Shown here: positions 1 through 7,448 of the stretch, piece after piece | Numbering within the stretch: position 1 is the stretch's first letter | Layout: every line of letters starts with the position of its first letter | Origin: Thermoleophilia bacterium | GTDB taxonomy: Bacteria; Actinomycetota; Thermoleophilia; Miltoncostaeales; Miltoncostaeaceae | Reading direction: 5' to 3' | DNA: 53,382 nt | Assembly: GCA_025455865.1 (NCBI GenBank) | Contig: JALOLS010000002.1 | Span: 1 to 53,382, forward strand | Notes under the pieces: generated by a model | Database searches by the model: none | Told to the model about the DNA's origin: nothing | The model's input: the letters and a program-made list of their open reading frames with translations, nothing else | Program-made: the position numbers and the translations under genes

Positions 1-149
1 GCCGCCGGCTCGCGGGGCGCCCCGGGGGGTTCGAGGCGCTGGTGGACCGCGGCGGCGGTGACCTGGTCGGCCCCCTGGTGCAGGGCCTGGTGGCCTGGGC
101 CGCCGCCGCCGCGGTCGCGGGCGTCGCCGCCGCGGTCCTCATCGGCTAG
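1..149 (+). CDS. C-terminal fragment of unidentified protein with membrane tail
   Basis: An open frame enters from the left edge (first full codon at base 3) and ends at TAG 147-149. About 48 residues are visible. The last 20 are almost all Ala, Val, Leu and Gly, like a single membrane helix ending at the C-terminus. Codon third positions are G or C, as in the neighbours, so the frame looks genuine. It converges on the exporter gene and overlaps its end by 11 bases. I do not recognise the family. Confidence 0.5.
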   Translation, partial: RRLAGRPGGFEALVDRGGGDLVGPLVQGLVAWAAAAAVAGVAAAVLIG

Positions 150-1551
150 CTGCGAGGGCGCCGGCCTCGGCGCCGGCCGGCGCGGGGCGCCGCCGGGTGG
201 GGATGGCCAGGGCGAGGAGGGCGCCCACCGCGACCACCACCGCGCCGACCCAGACCGCCCGGGTCATGCCGTCCACGAACGACTGCGGGGTGGCGTAGCC
301 GCCGGCGGCCGCGAACACCGAGGCGAGCACCGCGACCCCGAAGACCCCGCCGAGCTCGCGGAGGGCGTTGTTGGCGCCGCTCGCCTGCCCCTCCTGCTCG
401 CGCCGCACCGACGAGAGCACCACGTTGGCCGCCGGGGCGAAGAAGAGGGCCGTCCCGGTGCCGGCCAGGATGAACGGGACCACCAGGTCGGCGTAGGGGG
501 TCGTGGGGGTCGAGACCTCGGCGAGCCAGGCGAGCCCGGCGGCCTGCAGGGCCAGGCCGGCCGCGATGATCCGCGAGGGCGGGATGCGGTCCGAGAGCAT
601 GCCGGCGAGCGGGGCGATGAGGATCGGCATCGCCGTCCAGGGGAGGATCTTCAGCCCGGCGTCCAGCGGCGAGTCGCCCTGCACCGTCTGGAAGAACTGC
701 GCGAGCAGGAAGATCGACCCGAACAGGCCGAAGTACATGAGCATCGAGGCGCCGTTGGCGAGCGCGAAGGTGCGGTCGCGGAAGAAGCCCATCGGCAGCA
801 TCGGGGTGGGCGTGCGCGCCTCCCACCACACGAACGCGCCGATCAGGAGGGCGCCGATGAAGAGGGCGCCGACCACCTCCGCGCTCCCCCAGCCGGCGGT
901 GTTCCCGTGGACCAGCCCCCAGACGACCCCGAACATGCCGGCGCTCGCCAGGGCCACGCCGGGGAGGTCCAGCCGGGTCGGCGCCCCGCGGCTCTCGGTG
1001 AGCAGGGTGCGCGTGAGGGCCAGCAGGACGATGCCCACGGGGACGTTGATCCAGAAGATGAACTGCCAGGAGATGCCCTCGACCACCGCGCCGCCGACCA
1101 GCGGGCCGAGGGCCACGGCGAGGCCGCCGATGCCGCCCCAGGCGCCGAGCGCCAGCCCGCGCCGCGCGGGGGAGACCGCGGCCGAGAGGATGGTGAGGGT
1201 GAGCGGCGTGACGATCGCGCCCCCGAGCCCCTGCAGCGCGCGGGCGGCGTTCAGGACCTCGACGGTCGGGGCGAGGGCGGCGAGGACCGAGGCCCCGGTG
1301 AAGACGCCGACCCCGACCATCAGCATGCGCCGGCGCCCGAAGCGGTCACCGAGCGCCGCGCCGGTGAGCAGCAGGACGGCGAACGTCAGGGTGTAGGCGT
1401 TGACGGTCCACTCGAGTGCACCCAGGGAGGCGTTCAGCTCGGTGCGGATGACGGGGATCGCGGTGGTCACGACCAGGTTGTCCAGGGTCACCATGACCAG
1501 GGCGACCGAGGTGACGATGAAGGTGGCGAGGGCGGTGCCGCGGGCTCGCAT
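139..1551 (-). CDS. DHA2-type (EmrB/QacA) MFS drug exporter
   Basis: Predicted 470-residue inner-membrane proton antiporter exporting drugs or other toxic compounds. Visible family signatures are the DHA2 motif D1 in helix 1 (LDNLVVTTAIPVI, about 23-35), motif A GDRFGRRR (about 69-75) between helices 2 and 3, and the Gly/Pro-rich antiporter motif C (about 143-157). There are about 14 hydrophobic segments and a basic C-terminal tail. I chose ATG 1551 because GAGGAG lies 7 bases upstream; an in-frame ATG at 1605 lies inside the operator-like palindrome. The tetR gene lies just upstream on the same strand but ends in an intrinsic terminator, so the exporter probably has its own promoter under the palindrome at 1591-1604. 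Substrate unknown. Confidence 0.9.
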   Translation of the reverse strand: MRARGTALATFIVTSVALVMVTLDNLVVTTAIPVIRTELNASLGALEWTVNAYTLTFAVLLLTGAALGDRFGRRRMLMVGVGVFTGASVLAALAPTVEVLNAARALQGLGGAIVTPLTLTILSAAVSPARRGLALGAWGGIGGLAVALGPLVGGAVVEGISWQFIFWINVPVGIVLLALTRTLLTESRGAPTRLDLPGVALASAGMFGVVWGLVHGNTAGWGSAEVVGALFIGALLIGAFVWWEARTPTPMLPMGFFRDRTFALANGASMLMYFGLFGSIFLLAQFFQTVQGDSPLDAGLKILPWTAMPILIAPLAGMLSDRIPPSRIIAAGLALQAAGLAWLAEVSTPTTPYADLVVPFILAGTGTALFFAPAANVVLSSVRREQEGQASGANNALRELGGVFGVAVLASVFAAAGGYATPQSFVDGMTRAVWVGAVVVAVGALLALAIPTRRRPAPAGAEAGALAASR

Positions 1552-1590
1552 GGGGGTGCTCCTCGGGGTGGGGGAGGGCGATGGAAGTAG

Positions 1591-1604
1591 TGAGTGATCA
1601 GTCA
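1591..1604. promoter_or_regulatory. Palindromic operator candidate upstream of the exporter
   Basis: TGAGTGATCAGTCA is a 14-base near-perfect palindrome (12 of 14 positions symmetric). It lies between the tetR terminator and the exporter start. The half-site TGAGTGA recurs in front of tetR at 2200-2209, which is the pattern expected for a TetR repressor controlling itself and an adjacent exporter. Confidence 0.6.
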
Positions 1605-1615
1605 TAAACGCGGCG

Positions 1616-1635
1616 AAAAAAGGGGTCAGGACCCC
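1616..1635 (-). terminator. Intrinsic terminator at the end of tetR
   Basis: Read on the minus strand, GGGGTCCTGACCCC is followed directly by TTTTTT. This is a compact GC stem plus U-tract that contains the tetR stop codon. It is the only classical stem-plus-U-tract terminator I noticed in the window, and it separates tetR from the exporter. Confidence 0.75.
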
Positions 1636-2186
1636 TCGGGCGCCAGGCAGCCCCGGGTCAGCCGCGCGGCCCACGGCTCCGGCGAGCTCTCCAGGCCCAT
1701 CTGGCCGATCGCGTTGATCAGCATCCCGGTCGCGAAGAACGACTGGATCGCCGCCTCGGGCGCGCCGGTGTCCTCGGCCACCGCGACCACCCGCCCGAAT
1801 CCGGCCCGCACCGCGTCGCGGATGTCCGGATCGCCGCACGCGGCGTAGCACTGCATCTGCCCCTGCAGGCGGCGGGGGTCGGTGGAGATCCAGCGCCCGT
1901 AGGCCTGGCCCATCGCCTGGAGCGCGGCCTCGCCCTCGAGGCCCGCGCCGGCCTCCCGGAGGCGGTCGGCGATGTCGTCGAAGCACCGCCCCACCGAGCG
2001 CAGGAAGAGGTCCTTCTTGCTGCCGAACAGGCGGAACAGGTAGGGCTGGGAGACGCCGGCCGCCCGGGCGATGGCGTCGGTGGACGCGCCGTCCAGGCCC
2101 CGGGCCGCGAACTCGGTCAGGGCGGCGGCGAGGAGGTCCTCGCGGCGCTCGTCGGCGGTCTTGCGGGTGGGTGCGCTCGTCGGCAT
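1626..2186 (-). CDS. TetR-family transcriptional regulator
   Basis: 186-residue one-component repressor, the usual TetR length. The N-terminal helix-turn-helix is clear (about 35-54: STDAIARAAGVSQPYLFRLF, then GSKKDLF). The C-terminal part is a helical ligand-binding domain rich in Ala and Met. It probably represses itself and the DHA2 exporter, since a shared TGAGTGA element lies in front of both genes. ATG 2186 has no Shine-Dalgarno but sits 6 bases after an AT-rich hexamer (TAAATA, 2193-2198), which suggests a leaderless message. Inducer unknown. Confidence 0.92.
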   Translation of the reverse strand: MPTSAPTRKTADERREDLLAAALTEFAARGLDGASTDAIARAAGVSQPYLFRLFGSKKDLFLRSVGRCFDDIADRLREAGAGLEGEAALQAMGQAYGRWISTDPRRLQGQMQCYAACGDPDIRDAVRAGFGRVVAVAEDTGAPEAAIQSFFATGMLINAIGQMGLESSPEPWAARLTRGCLAPEGS

Positions 2187-2192
2187 GGGAGA

Positions 2193-2209
2193 TATTTAGC
2201 AGTCACTCA
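2193..2209 (-). promoter_or_regulatory. tetR -10 box and overlapping operator half-site
   Basis: On the minus strand TGAGTGACTG (2209-2200) is followed by TAAATA (2198-2193), then 6 bases to the ATG. The first element shares TGAGTGA with the palindrome at 1591-1604. An operator directly upstream of the -10 box would give autorepression. Confidence 0.5.
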
Positions 2210-2260
2210 CAACACGCGTCAAGGGGTCCCCGGCCCGGGTGGCGCCGGACCTGGGGCCGA

Positions 2261-2674
2261 TCAGGTGGCCGCGGCGGTCCGCTCGACCACCCGGGCGAGC
2301 CGCTCGCGCACCTCACGGGCGACGGGCTCGAGACCCGGGTTGCCGACCAGGCCCATCAGCATGCGCTCGGCGTCGACGGCCGACACGTGGGTCGCGCCGC
2401 CGTCGGTGTAGACGACCACGTTGCACGGCAGGAGCACCCCGAGCTCCGGCTCGGCGCCGAGGGCCTGGTGGGCGAGGCCCGGGTTGCAGGCCCCGAGGAT
2501 GAGGTAGGGCTCACGGTCGACGCCGAGCTTCGCCTTGAGCGTGGCCTGCGCGTCGATCTCGGCGAGCACCCCGAACCCCTCGGCGGCGAGCTCGGCGCGG
2601 GCCCGCTCCACCGCCTCGGCGAAGCCCAGCGCGGTGGTCGCGTGCAGTGAGTACCCGCTGGCGGTGTCGGCCAT
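2261..2674 (-). CDS. DUF302 family protein
   Basis: 137 residues matching the DUF302 fold, a small cytoplasmic domain of unknown biochemical role often found beside redox or heavy-metal genes. Family signatures are ACNPGLAHQAL (about 62-72) and LLPCNV (about 81-86), each with its conserved Cys. GGGGGAGA precedes ATG 2674. It lies downstream of ychF on the same strand with an 85-base gap that holds a small hairpin, so it may be a separate unit. Confidence 0.85.
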   Translation of the reverse strand: MADTASGYSLHATTALGFAEAVERARAELAAEGFGVLAEIDAQATLKAKLGVDREPYLILGACNPGLAHQALGAEPELGVLLPCNVVVYTDGGATHVSAVDAERMLMGLVGNPGLEPVAREVRERLARVVERTAAAT

Positions 2675-2723
2675 GGTCTCCCCCGATCGGCGCGTGGTCG
2701 GCGTCGATGGTCCCAGACGGGCC

Positions 2724-2740
2724 CTGCGGCAGGCCCGCAG
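2724..2740. terminator. Weak hairpin downstream of ychF
   Basis: CTGCGG, a 5-base loop, then CCGCAG form a perfect 6-bp stem 20 bases past the ychF stop. There is no U-tract, so terminator function is a guess. Confidence 0.3.
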
Positions 2741-2759
2741 CCGCCCGCCGGGCGCCGGG

Positions 2760-3836
2760 TCAGACGTTGAAGCGGATCTGCAGCACGTCGCCCTCGCAGA
2801 CGACGTAGTCGCGGCCCTCCATGCGGACCAGCGCCTGCTCCCGCGCGCGGGCGAACGACCCGCACTCGACCAGCTTCTCCCACGGGATGACCTCGGCCCG
2901 GATGAAGCCGCGCTCGAGATCGGAGTGGATCCGCCCGGCGGCCCGGTCGGCCGTGGTGCCGCGGGCGATGGGCCAGGCCCGGGCCTCGGGCGGGCCCGAT
3001 CCGGTGAAGAAGGTGACCAGGTCGAGCAGCCGGTATCCGGCCTGGATGAGGGCGTCCGCGCCGCGCTCGGATCCCAGCCCGAGCTCCTCGGCGAGCTCGG
3101 CCGCCTCCCCCGGATCCATCCCGGCGAGCTCGAGCTCCACCCCCACCGGCAGCGCGAGCGCCTGCGCCCCGCGGGAGGCGGCATAGGCGGCCACGTCGGC
3201 CGGGGGCTCACCCGGGTCGTCGGTGTTCACCAGGTAGAGCGTGGGCTTGGCGGTGAGCAGGCCCATCTCGGCGGCCTGGGCGCGGGCGGCGGGGTCGTCC
3301 ACCGCGGACGCCGGCCGGCCCTCGTCCAGGGCGCCGACGAGCAGGTCGACCGCCGCGGCGTCGGCCTTGGCCTGGGGGTCGCCGGCGCGCACGCCCTTCA
3401 CCAGCTTGTCGGCCCGCCGGGCGCACTGCTCGCGATCGGCCAGCACCAGCTCCAGGTCGGTCGCCTCGGCGTCGGCCCGGGGGTCGACCCGGTCGGCCGG
3501 GTGGGGCACCTCGGCGTTGGCGAACGCGCGGACCACGTGGATGACGGCGTCCATCTCGCGCAGGCGGCCGAGCGCCTGCCCGCCCAGCCCCTCGCCCCGG
3601 CCGGCGCCCTCCTGCAGGCCGGCGATGTCGACCACCTCGACCTGGGCGTGCACCCGGCGCGGGATGTCCTGGGCGTCGGCGATCGCCTCCACCCGGGGGT
3701 CGGGCACGTCGGCGACCCCCCGGTTGGGCTCGCGCGTGGTGAACGGATAGGGCGCGACCTCCGCCGCGCCCCCCGTCACCAGGTTGAAGAGGGCGGTCTT
3801 GCCGGCGTTCGCGAGCCCGACGAGGCCGAGCTGCAG
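2760..3836 (-). CDS. ychF: YchF/OLA1-family ATPase (Obg-like)
   Basis: About 358 residues, matching the roughly 363 of the family. YchF/OLA1 proteins are ribosome-associated P-loop ATPases linked to stress response. Seen here: P-loop GLANAGKT (7-14), G3 DIAGL (about 70-74), the YLVNTDD segment replacing the NKxD guanine-specificity motif as expected for ATP users, and the C-terminal TGS domain with GFIRAEV and a terminal RFNV. The start is unusual. The stop of the preceding gene (3840-3838) is followed by CTG (3836) in the position of the usual start, with GGGGGG upstream. The next in-frame canonical start is GTG 3905, which would add 23 residues read through the upstream gene. I prefer CTG on length; this is uncertain. 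Confidence 0.85.
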   Translation of the reverse strand: MQLGLVGLANAGKTALFNLVTGGAAEVAPYPFTTREPNRGVADVPDPRVEAIADAQDIPRRVHAQVEVVDIAGLQEGAGRGEGLGGQALGRLREMDAVIHVVRAFANAEVPHPADRVDPRADAEATDLELVLADREQCARRADKLVKGVRAGDPQAKADAAAVDLLVGALDEGRPASAVDDPAARAQAAEMGLLTAKPTLYLVNTDDPGEPPADVAAYAASRGAQALALPVGVELELAGMDPGEAAELAEELGLGSERGADALIQAGYRLLDLVTFFTGSGPPEARAWPIARGTTADRAAGRIHSDLERGFIRAEVIPWEKLVECGSFARAREQALVRMEGRDYVVCEGDVLQIRFNV

Positions 3837-3837
3837 G

Positions 3838-4068
3838 TCAGTGCCCCCCGAAGCCCACGCGCAGGTGGGCCTCCCCGGGGACCAGGCGCAGGTAGGCCAG
3901 CTCACCCAGGTTGACCCAGTGGCGGCCCTCCTCGGCGTCGACCTCGAGCCAGCCCCCGGCGGCGAGCCCGGTCGCGAGCTCCTGGGCGGCGTTCTCGGTC
4001 AGCGTGAGCCGGAGGACCGCCCCCTGGTCGAAGCCGAGCTCGACCCGGCGCTGGCGGTCGCCGCTCAC
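3838..4068 (-). CDS. Small DUF3107-like protein
   Basis: 76 residues. GTG 4068 overlaps the radical SAM stop as GTGA. The pattern of alternating beta strands, an acidic turn, a hydrophobic strand and a C-terminal RVGFG recalls the short actinobacterial DUF3107 family, whose function is unknown. The match is by eye and only moderate. Tight packing between the radical SAM and ychF genes implies co-transcription and translational coupling. Confidence 0.6.
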   Translation of the reverse strand: MSGDRQRRVELGFDQGAVLRLTLTENAAQELATGLAAGGWLEVDAEEGRHWVNLGELAYLRLVPGEAHLRVGFGGH

Positions 4069-5699
4069 GAGAGCACCCGGATCGGCGCCGGCTCGGCCGG
4101 GGTGGGCGGCGGGGTCCAGGCCGGCACCTGCTTGATCACCGACAGGTGCTTCATCGACTCCTTCTGGTCGGTGAACTTGAGCAGCTGGCGGCGGCCGTAG
4201 GCCCGGAAGATGGCCACCCCGAACAGCTCGTACATCCGGCGCACGCCGCGCTTGGAGGTGCGCTCGCGGATGACCTTGAACGCCTCGGTCGGCCGCTTGC
4301 GGAAGTAGAGCGAGGCCACCTTCGGGAGGCTGGTGGTGAAGCGCCACTCGCGCACGACCATCCCGGCCAGGTGACCGATGTTCGAGAGCACCTGCCGGTT
4401 GAACAGGCTGATGTAGCCCTTGCTCGAGTAGAAGCGGAGCATCCCCTTCCAGGTCTCCATCTGGAGCTGGTAGGGGGTCATCCGCTTGGGCTGGATGATG
4501 CAGTGGTGACCGTCGTAGAGCGAGTAGTCGTTGGTGAGCACCCGTCCCTCGGCCCGCATGTTCAGGTCGAACGCGGTCCCCGGCAGCGTGGTCAGCATCA
4601 TCATCTGGATGGTGTCGATCTCGTGCTCGATCGCGAAGTCGACCGTGGCGCGCACCGTCTCCGGGGTGTCGGTGTCGGCGCCCACCACGAACATCCCGTG
4701 CACCCGGATGCCGTACTGGTGCAGCAGCCGGATCGAGGTCGTGATGTGCTCGACCTTCTGCTTCTTGTTGTAGGCGTCGAGGCCGGCCTGGGTGATGCTC
4801 TCGAAGCCGATGTAGACCATGTAGCAGCCGGAGTCGCGCATGAGCGACAGGAGCTCGTGGTCGGGCTCCAGGGTCTGCTTGCTCCGGTAGATCGAGTCCG
4901 CGCGGATCTGCGCGGTCCACATGGGCGTGAGCCGCTCGGCGATCATCGACCGGAAGAGCGCCTTGGCCTGCTTCTTGTCGACGATGAAGATGTCGTCGTA
5001 GAAGAAGACCCGCTCCGGCCGCGCCGCCCGGAGCTCGCCCATCATGTTCTCGACCGAGCGCGTGCGCAGCTTCCGGCCGAACATCTTGATGACGCTGCAG
5101 AAGTTGCAGTCGTAGGGGCAGCCCCACTTCATCATGATGGGATAGGTGGTCATGCGCTCGTGGCCCTCGAGCAGGTCGAGGGCCGGATAGGGCAGCGCGT
5201 CGAGGTCGTCGCCGGAGGCCGGCGGCGCCTCGGGGTTGTTCACCTGCTGCCCGTCGGGGCCGATCCAGCTCAGCCCGGCGATCTCGTGCAGCTGGTCGCG
5301 CGCCCCGCCGTCGCGCATCCACTCGAGGAACTGGGCGAACCCGACGTGGCCCTCGCGCCGCATGATGTAGTCGGCGTGCTTGAGGGCCTCGTGGGCCATG
5401 AAGGTCACGTGCGACCCGCCGAAGAGCACCGGGATGCCCGCCGCCCGGCAGCGGTCGGCGTAGGCGTAGCCCTCCAGGGTGGTGTTGGTGGTGCTCGAGA
5501 TGCAGACCAGGTCGGCGCCGAGCACGTCGTCCCAGTCCACCTCGACGCCGCGGATCAGCTCGCAGTAGATCCGCTGGTCGACGGCCGGGTCCATGTTCCG
5601 CGCGATGGCCGCGAGCAGGGGCAGGCCGAGCTTGGGGAGGTTGGCGATCTCATAGATCGTCGCCCCCCGGGGCTTGGGCTCGATGTAGCGGATCTTCAC
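4065..5699 (-). CDS. Cobalamin-binding (class B-like) radical SAM enzyme
   Basis: 544 residues. The N-terminal half resembles a B12-binding Rossmann domain (strand and loop around VLFGGSH, about 91-97). The radical SAM core has the Cx3Cx2C cluster motif as CPYDCNFC (Cys194, Cys198, Cys201), which should hold a [4Fe-4S] cluster and SAM. Later come YIGFES and a glycine-rich MFVVGADTDT segment typical of the barrel, then a long helical C-terminal region. Such enzymes methylate or rearrange unactivated carbons in lipids, cofactors or natural products; the substrate cannot be read from sequence. GTG 5699 follows GGGGAGG. It lies 31 bases downstream of the methylmalonyl-CoA epimerase gene, whose pathway also depends on B12. 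Confidence 0.85.
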   Translation of the reverse strand: MKIRYIEPKPRGATIYEIANLPKLGLPLLAAIARNMDPAVDQRIYCELIRGVEVDWDDVLGADLVCISSTTNTTLEGYAYADRCRAAGIPVLFGGSHVTFMAHEALKHADYIMRREGHVGFAQFLEWMRDGGARDQLHEIAGLSWIGPDGQQVNNPEAPPASGDDLDALPYPALDLLEGHERMTTYPIMMKWGCPYDCNFCSVIKMFGRKLRTRSVENMMGELRAARPERVFFYDDIFIVDKKQAKALFRSMIAERLTPMWTAQIRADSIYRSKQTLEPDHELLSLMRDSGCYMVYIGFESITQAGLDAYNKKQKVEHITTSIRLLHQYGIRVHGMFVVGADTDTPETVRATVDFAIEHEIDTIQMMMLTTLPGTAFDLNMRAEGRVLTNDYSLYDGHHCIIQPKRMTPYQLQMETWKGMLRFYSSKGYISLFNRQVLSNIGHLAGMVVREWRFTTSLPKVASLYFRKRPTEAFKVIRERTSKRGVRRMYELFGVAIFRAYGRRQLLKFTDQKESMKHLSVIKQVPAWTPPPTPAEPAPIRVLS

Positions 5700-5730
5700 G
5701 CGCTGCCTCCCCAGGGACGGTTGGCGGATG

Positions 5731-6147
5731 TCACTCGTGCGCCTCGACGAGCTCGGTCAGGACCCCGCCCGAGGAGCGAGGGTGGATGAACGCGACGAGG
5801 TGGCCGCCGAGGCCCCGGCGGGGGACCCGGTCGATGAGCTCCGCCCCGCCGGCCGCGAGCTCGTCGAGCGCCGCGGCGAGGTCGGGGACGGAGAAGGCGA
5901 CGTGGTGCATGCCCGGTCCGCGGCGCTCGAGGAACCGGGCGACGCCGCCATCCGGCGCGGTCGGGCGGATGAGCTCGACGTGACCGGGCCCGGACCCCAG
6001 CAGGACGGCCTCGACCTGCTGCTCGGGAAGCGTCTCGCGGACCTGCACGTCCATGCCGAACCGCTCCCGGTAGACCGGCAGCGCGGCGTCGATGTCCTCG
6101 ACGACGTAGCCGACGTGGTGGATGCGCTCCAGCCGCACGGCGGCCAT
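5731..6147 (-). CDS. mce: Methylmalonyl-CoA epimerase (VOC superfamily)
   Basis: 138 residues made of two glyoxalase/VOC repeats. It interconverts the two methylmalonyl-CoA epimers in propionate and odd-chain metabolism, feeding B12-dependent methylmalonyl-CoA mutase. Visible metal-ligand positions are IHHVG (about 9-13), MHHVAF (about 80-85) and the terminal TELVE glutamate (about 132). GHVELI and PDLAAALDEL fit the epimerase branch. Other VOC enzymes are possible, but length and motifs favour epimerase. It heads a run through the radical SAM and DUF3107-like genes. Confidence 0.85.
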   Translation of the reverse strand: MAAVRLERIHHVGYVVEDIDAALPVYRERFGMDVQVRETLPEQQVEAVLLGSGPGHVELIRPTAPDGGVARFLERRGPGMHHVAFSVPDLAAALDELAAGGAELIDRVPRRGLGGHLVAFIHPRSSGGVLTELVEAHE

Positions 6148-6197
6148 GCTATCCGACGCCTGCCGTCGGCCGGGAGGCGGCGCCCGGCGCCCCCGGG

Positions 6198-7448
6198 CTA
6201 CGTCGTGGGCCACTCCACGCGGTCCAGCCGCGGGTTGGGCCGTTCCTGGCGGCCGACCTTGCCGCAGGGCCGCCCGTCGACCCGGACCACGTCCGCGGTG
6301 AAGTCGTTGACCCCGAGCAGCAGGCTGGAGCCCACGCCGTAGGCGTCGACCGGGACCCCCGCGCGCTCGAAGGCGTCGATCTTCTCGGCGTCGAAGCCGC
6401 CGCTGGCCACGATCCGCACCCGGGAGTGGCCGGCGGAGTCGAGTGCCCGGCGCACCTTCCAGACCAGCTCGGGGACGACCCCGGTCGGCGTGAAGGTGCC
6501 CATCTCGTGCCAGAGGGAGCGGTCGACCATGGTCGACGAGGTGTCGATGCGCACCGCCCAGAGCCGGTCGCCGAGCGCGTCGGCCACCTCCAGCGCCGTG
6601 CGCACGCAGTCGTTCTCGAAGTCGACCAGCACGGTCACGTTGACCTCGTCGGCGAGCCGGTCGGCGAAGCGCCGGGCGGCGGCCACGGTGTCGCCCCCCG
6701 AGGCGGCGATGAGCGAGTGGGGCACCGTCCCCATCCCGCGCCCGCCCCACCACGACGCCTGCGCGTCGGTCGACACGCCGATCGCGCCGGCCACGTGGGC
6801 GGCCCAGCCGTCGCCCGTCTGGACCTGCCAGTGGTCGAAGCGCGCGGGGAAGTACAGGATGGGCTTGCCGCGCGCCGCGCGCACCACGGCGCGCACGTTG
6901 CGGCTGATCAGCGTGCGGCGGGCCAGCACCCCGAGGTACAGCGTCTCCAGGTGGGCGAACAGCAGGTAGTCGCCCTCGATCGTGAGCACCGTCTCCCACG
7001 GGGCGATCTCGTCGCCGTCGCGCAGGGCGTGGACCTCCAGGCGGTCCCAGCCGTCCTCCCAGCCGCCGCCCGGCCGGCGCAGCCCGGAGCAGGTGGTGAG
7101 GATCGCGAGCGCCTCGTCCATGCCCCCGAGCACCGAGTGCTCGCGCTGGAAGACCTGCACCAGCACCCGAGGGTGGTGGTCGTCGGCCTCGAGCACCTCC
7201 CGGGTGAACGTGAAGTACGCGTCGGAGTAGTAGCCGGCGCGCATCTTCTCGACCGGGAGGGCGAAGGTGGCGGGAGAGAGGCGTCCGGGCGCGGCCGAGT
7301 CGCTTGGGAGGCCGTGTCCCGCCGCTGGGGCCGCGGCCGAGTCGCTCGGGAGGCCGTGTCCCGCCGCTGGGGCCGCGGCCGGGTCGTCCGGGAGGCCGTG
7401 TCCCGCCGCCGGGGACGGGTCCGGGGCCGGCGCCCCGTGCCCGCTCAC
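6198..7448 (-). CDS. pncB: Nicotinate phosphoribosyltransferase
   Basis: 416 residues. The enzyme joins nicotinate to PRPP for NAD salvage in the cytoplasm. The core begins near residue 62 with KMRAGYYSDAYF and contains the family's HWQVQTGDG and VASGGFDAEKI phosphate-binding segments, then YGVGSSLL. GTG 7448 overlaps the ycnI stop as GTGA. The first 60 residues are an odd Ala/Gly/Pro extension encoded by a 42-bp tandem repeat (7291-7416) giving units around AAGHGLPSD. The extension is not part of the enzyme fold, so a later start or a slippage-derived linker is possible. Confidence 0.85.
   Translation of the reverse strand: MSGHGAPAPDPSPAAGHGLPDDPAAAPAAGHGLPSDSAAAPAAGHGLPSDSAAPGRLSPATFALPVEKMRAGYYSDAYFTFTREVLEADDHHPRVLVQVFQREHSVLGGMDEALAILTTCSGLRRPGGGWEDGWDRLEVHALRDGDEIAPWETVLTIEGDYLLFAHLETLYLGVLARRTLISRNVRAVVRAARGKPILYFPARFDHWQVQTGDGWAAHVAGAIGVSTDAQASWWGGRGMGTVPHSLIAASGGDTVAAARRFADRLADEVNVTVLVDFENDCVRTALEVADALGDRLWAVRIDTSSTMVDRSLWHEMGTFTPTGVVPELVWKVRRALDSAGHSRVRIVASGGFDAEKIDAFERAGVPVDAYGVGSSLLLGVNDFTADVVRVDGRPCGKVGRQERPNPRLDRVEWPTT
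7291..7416. repeat. 42-bp tandem repeat, three copies, inside pncB
   Basis: Three consecutive 42-bp units start at 7291, 7333 and 7375. The first two are nearly identical and the third is diverged. The unit is a multiple of three, so copy-number change would keep the frame. It encodes the N-terminal Ala/Gly/His/Pro extension of the phosphoribosyltransferase. Confidence 0.9.

Noticed and set aside
58-1590. 510-codon plus-strand frame opposite the exporter
   Set aside because: Arg/Gly/Glu-rich translation without domains. It mirrors the exporter on the other strand, whose motifs are clear; a by-product of extreme GC content.
2535-3914. Long plus-strand frame over ychF
   Set aside because: Shadow of ychF; no motifs and improbable composition.
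4146-5789. 547-codon plus-strand frame opposite the radical SAM gene
   Set aside because: The minus-strand frame has the Cx3Cx2C motif and a coherent fold; the plus frame is Val/Glu/His-rich noise.
7291-7416. CRISPR array
   Set aside because: Repeats are contiguous without spacers and lie in frame inside a gene. No array was seen anywhere else.
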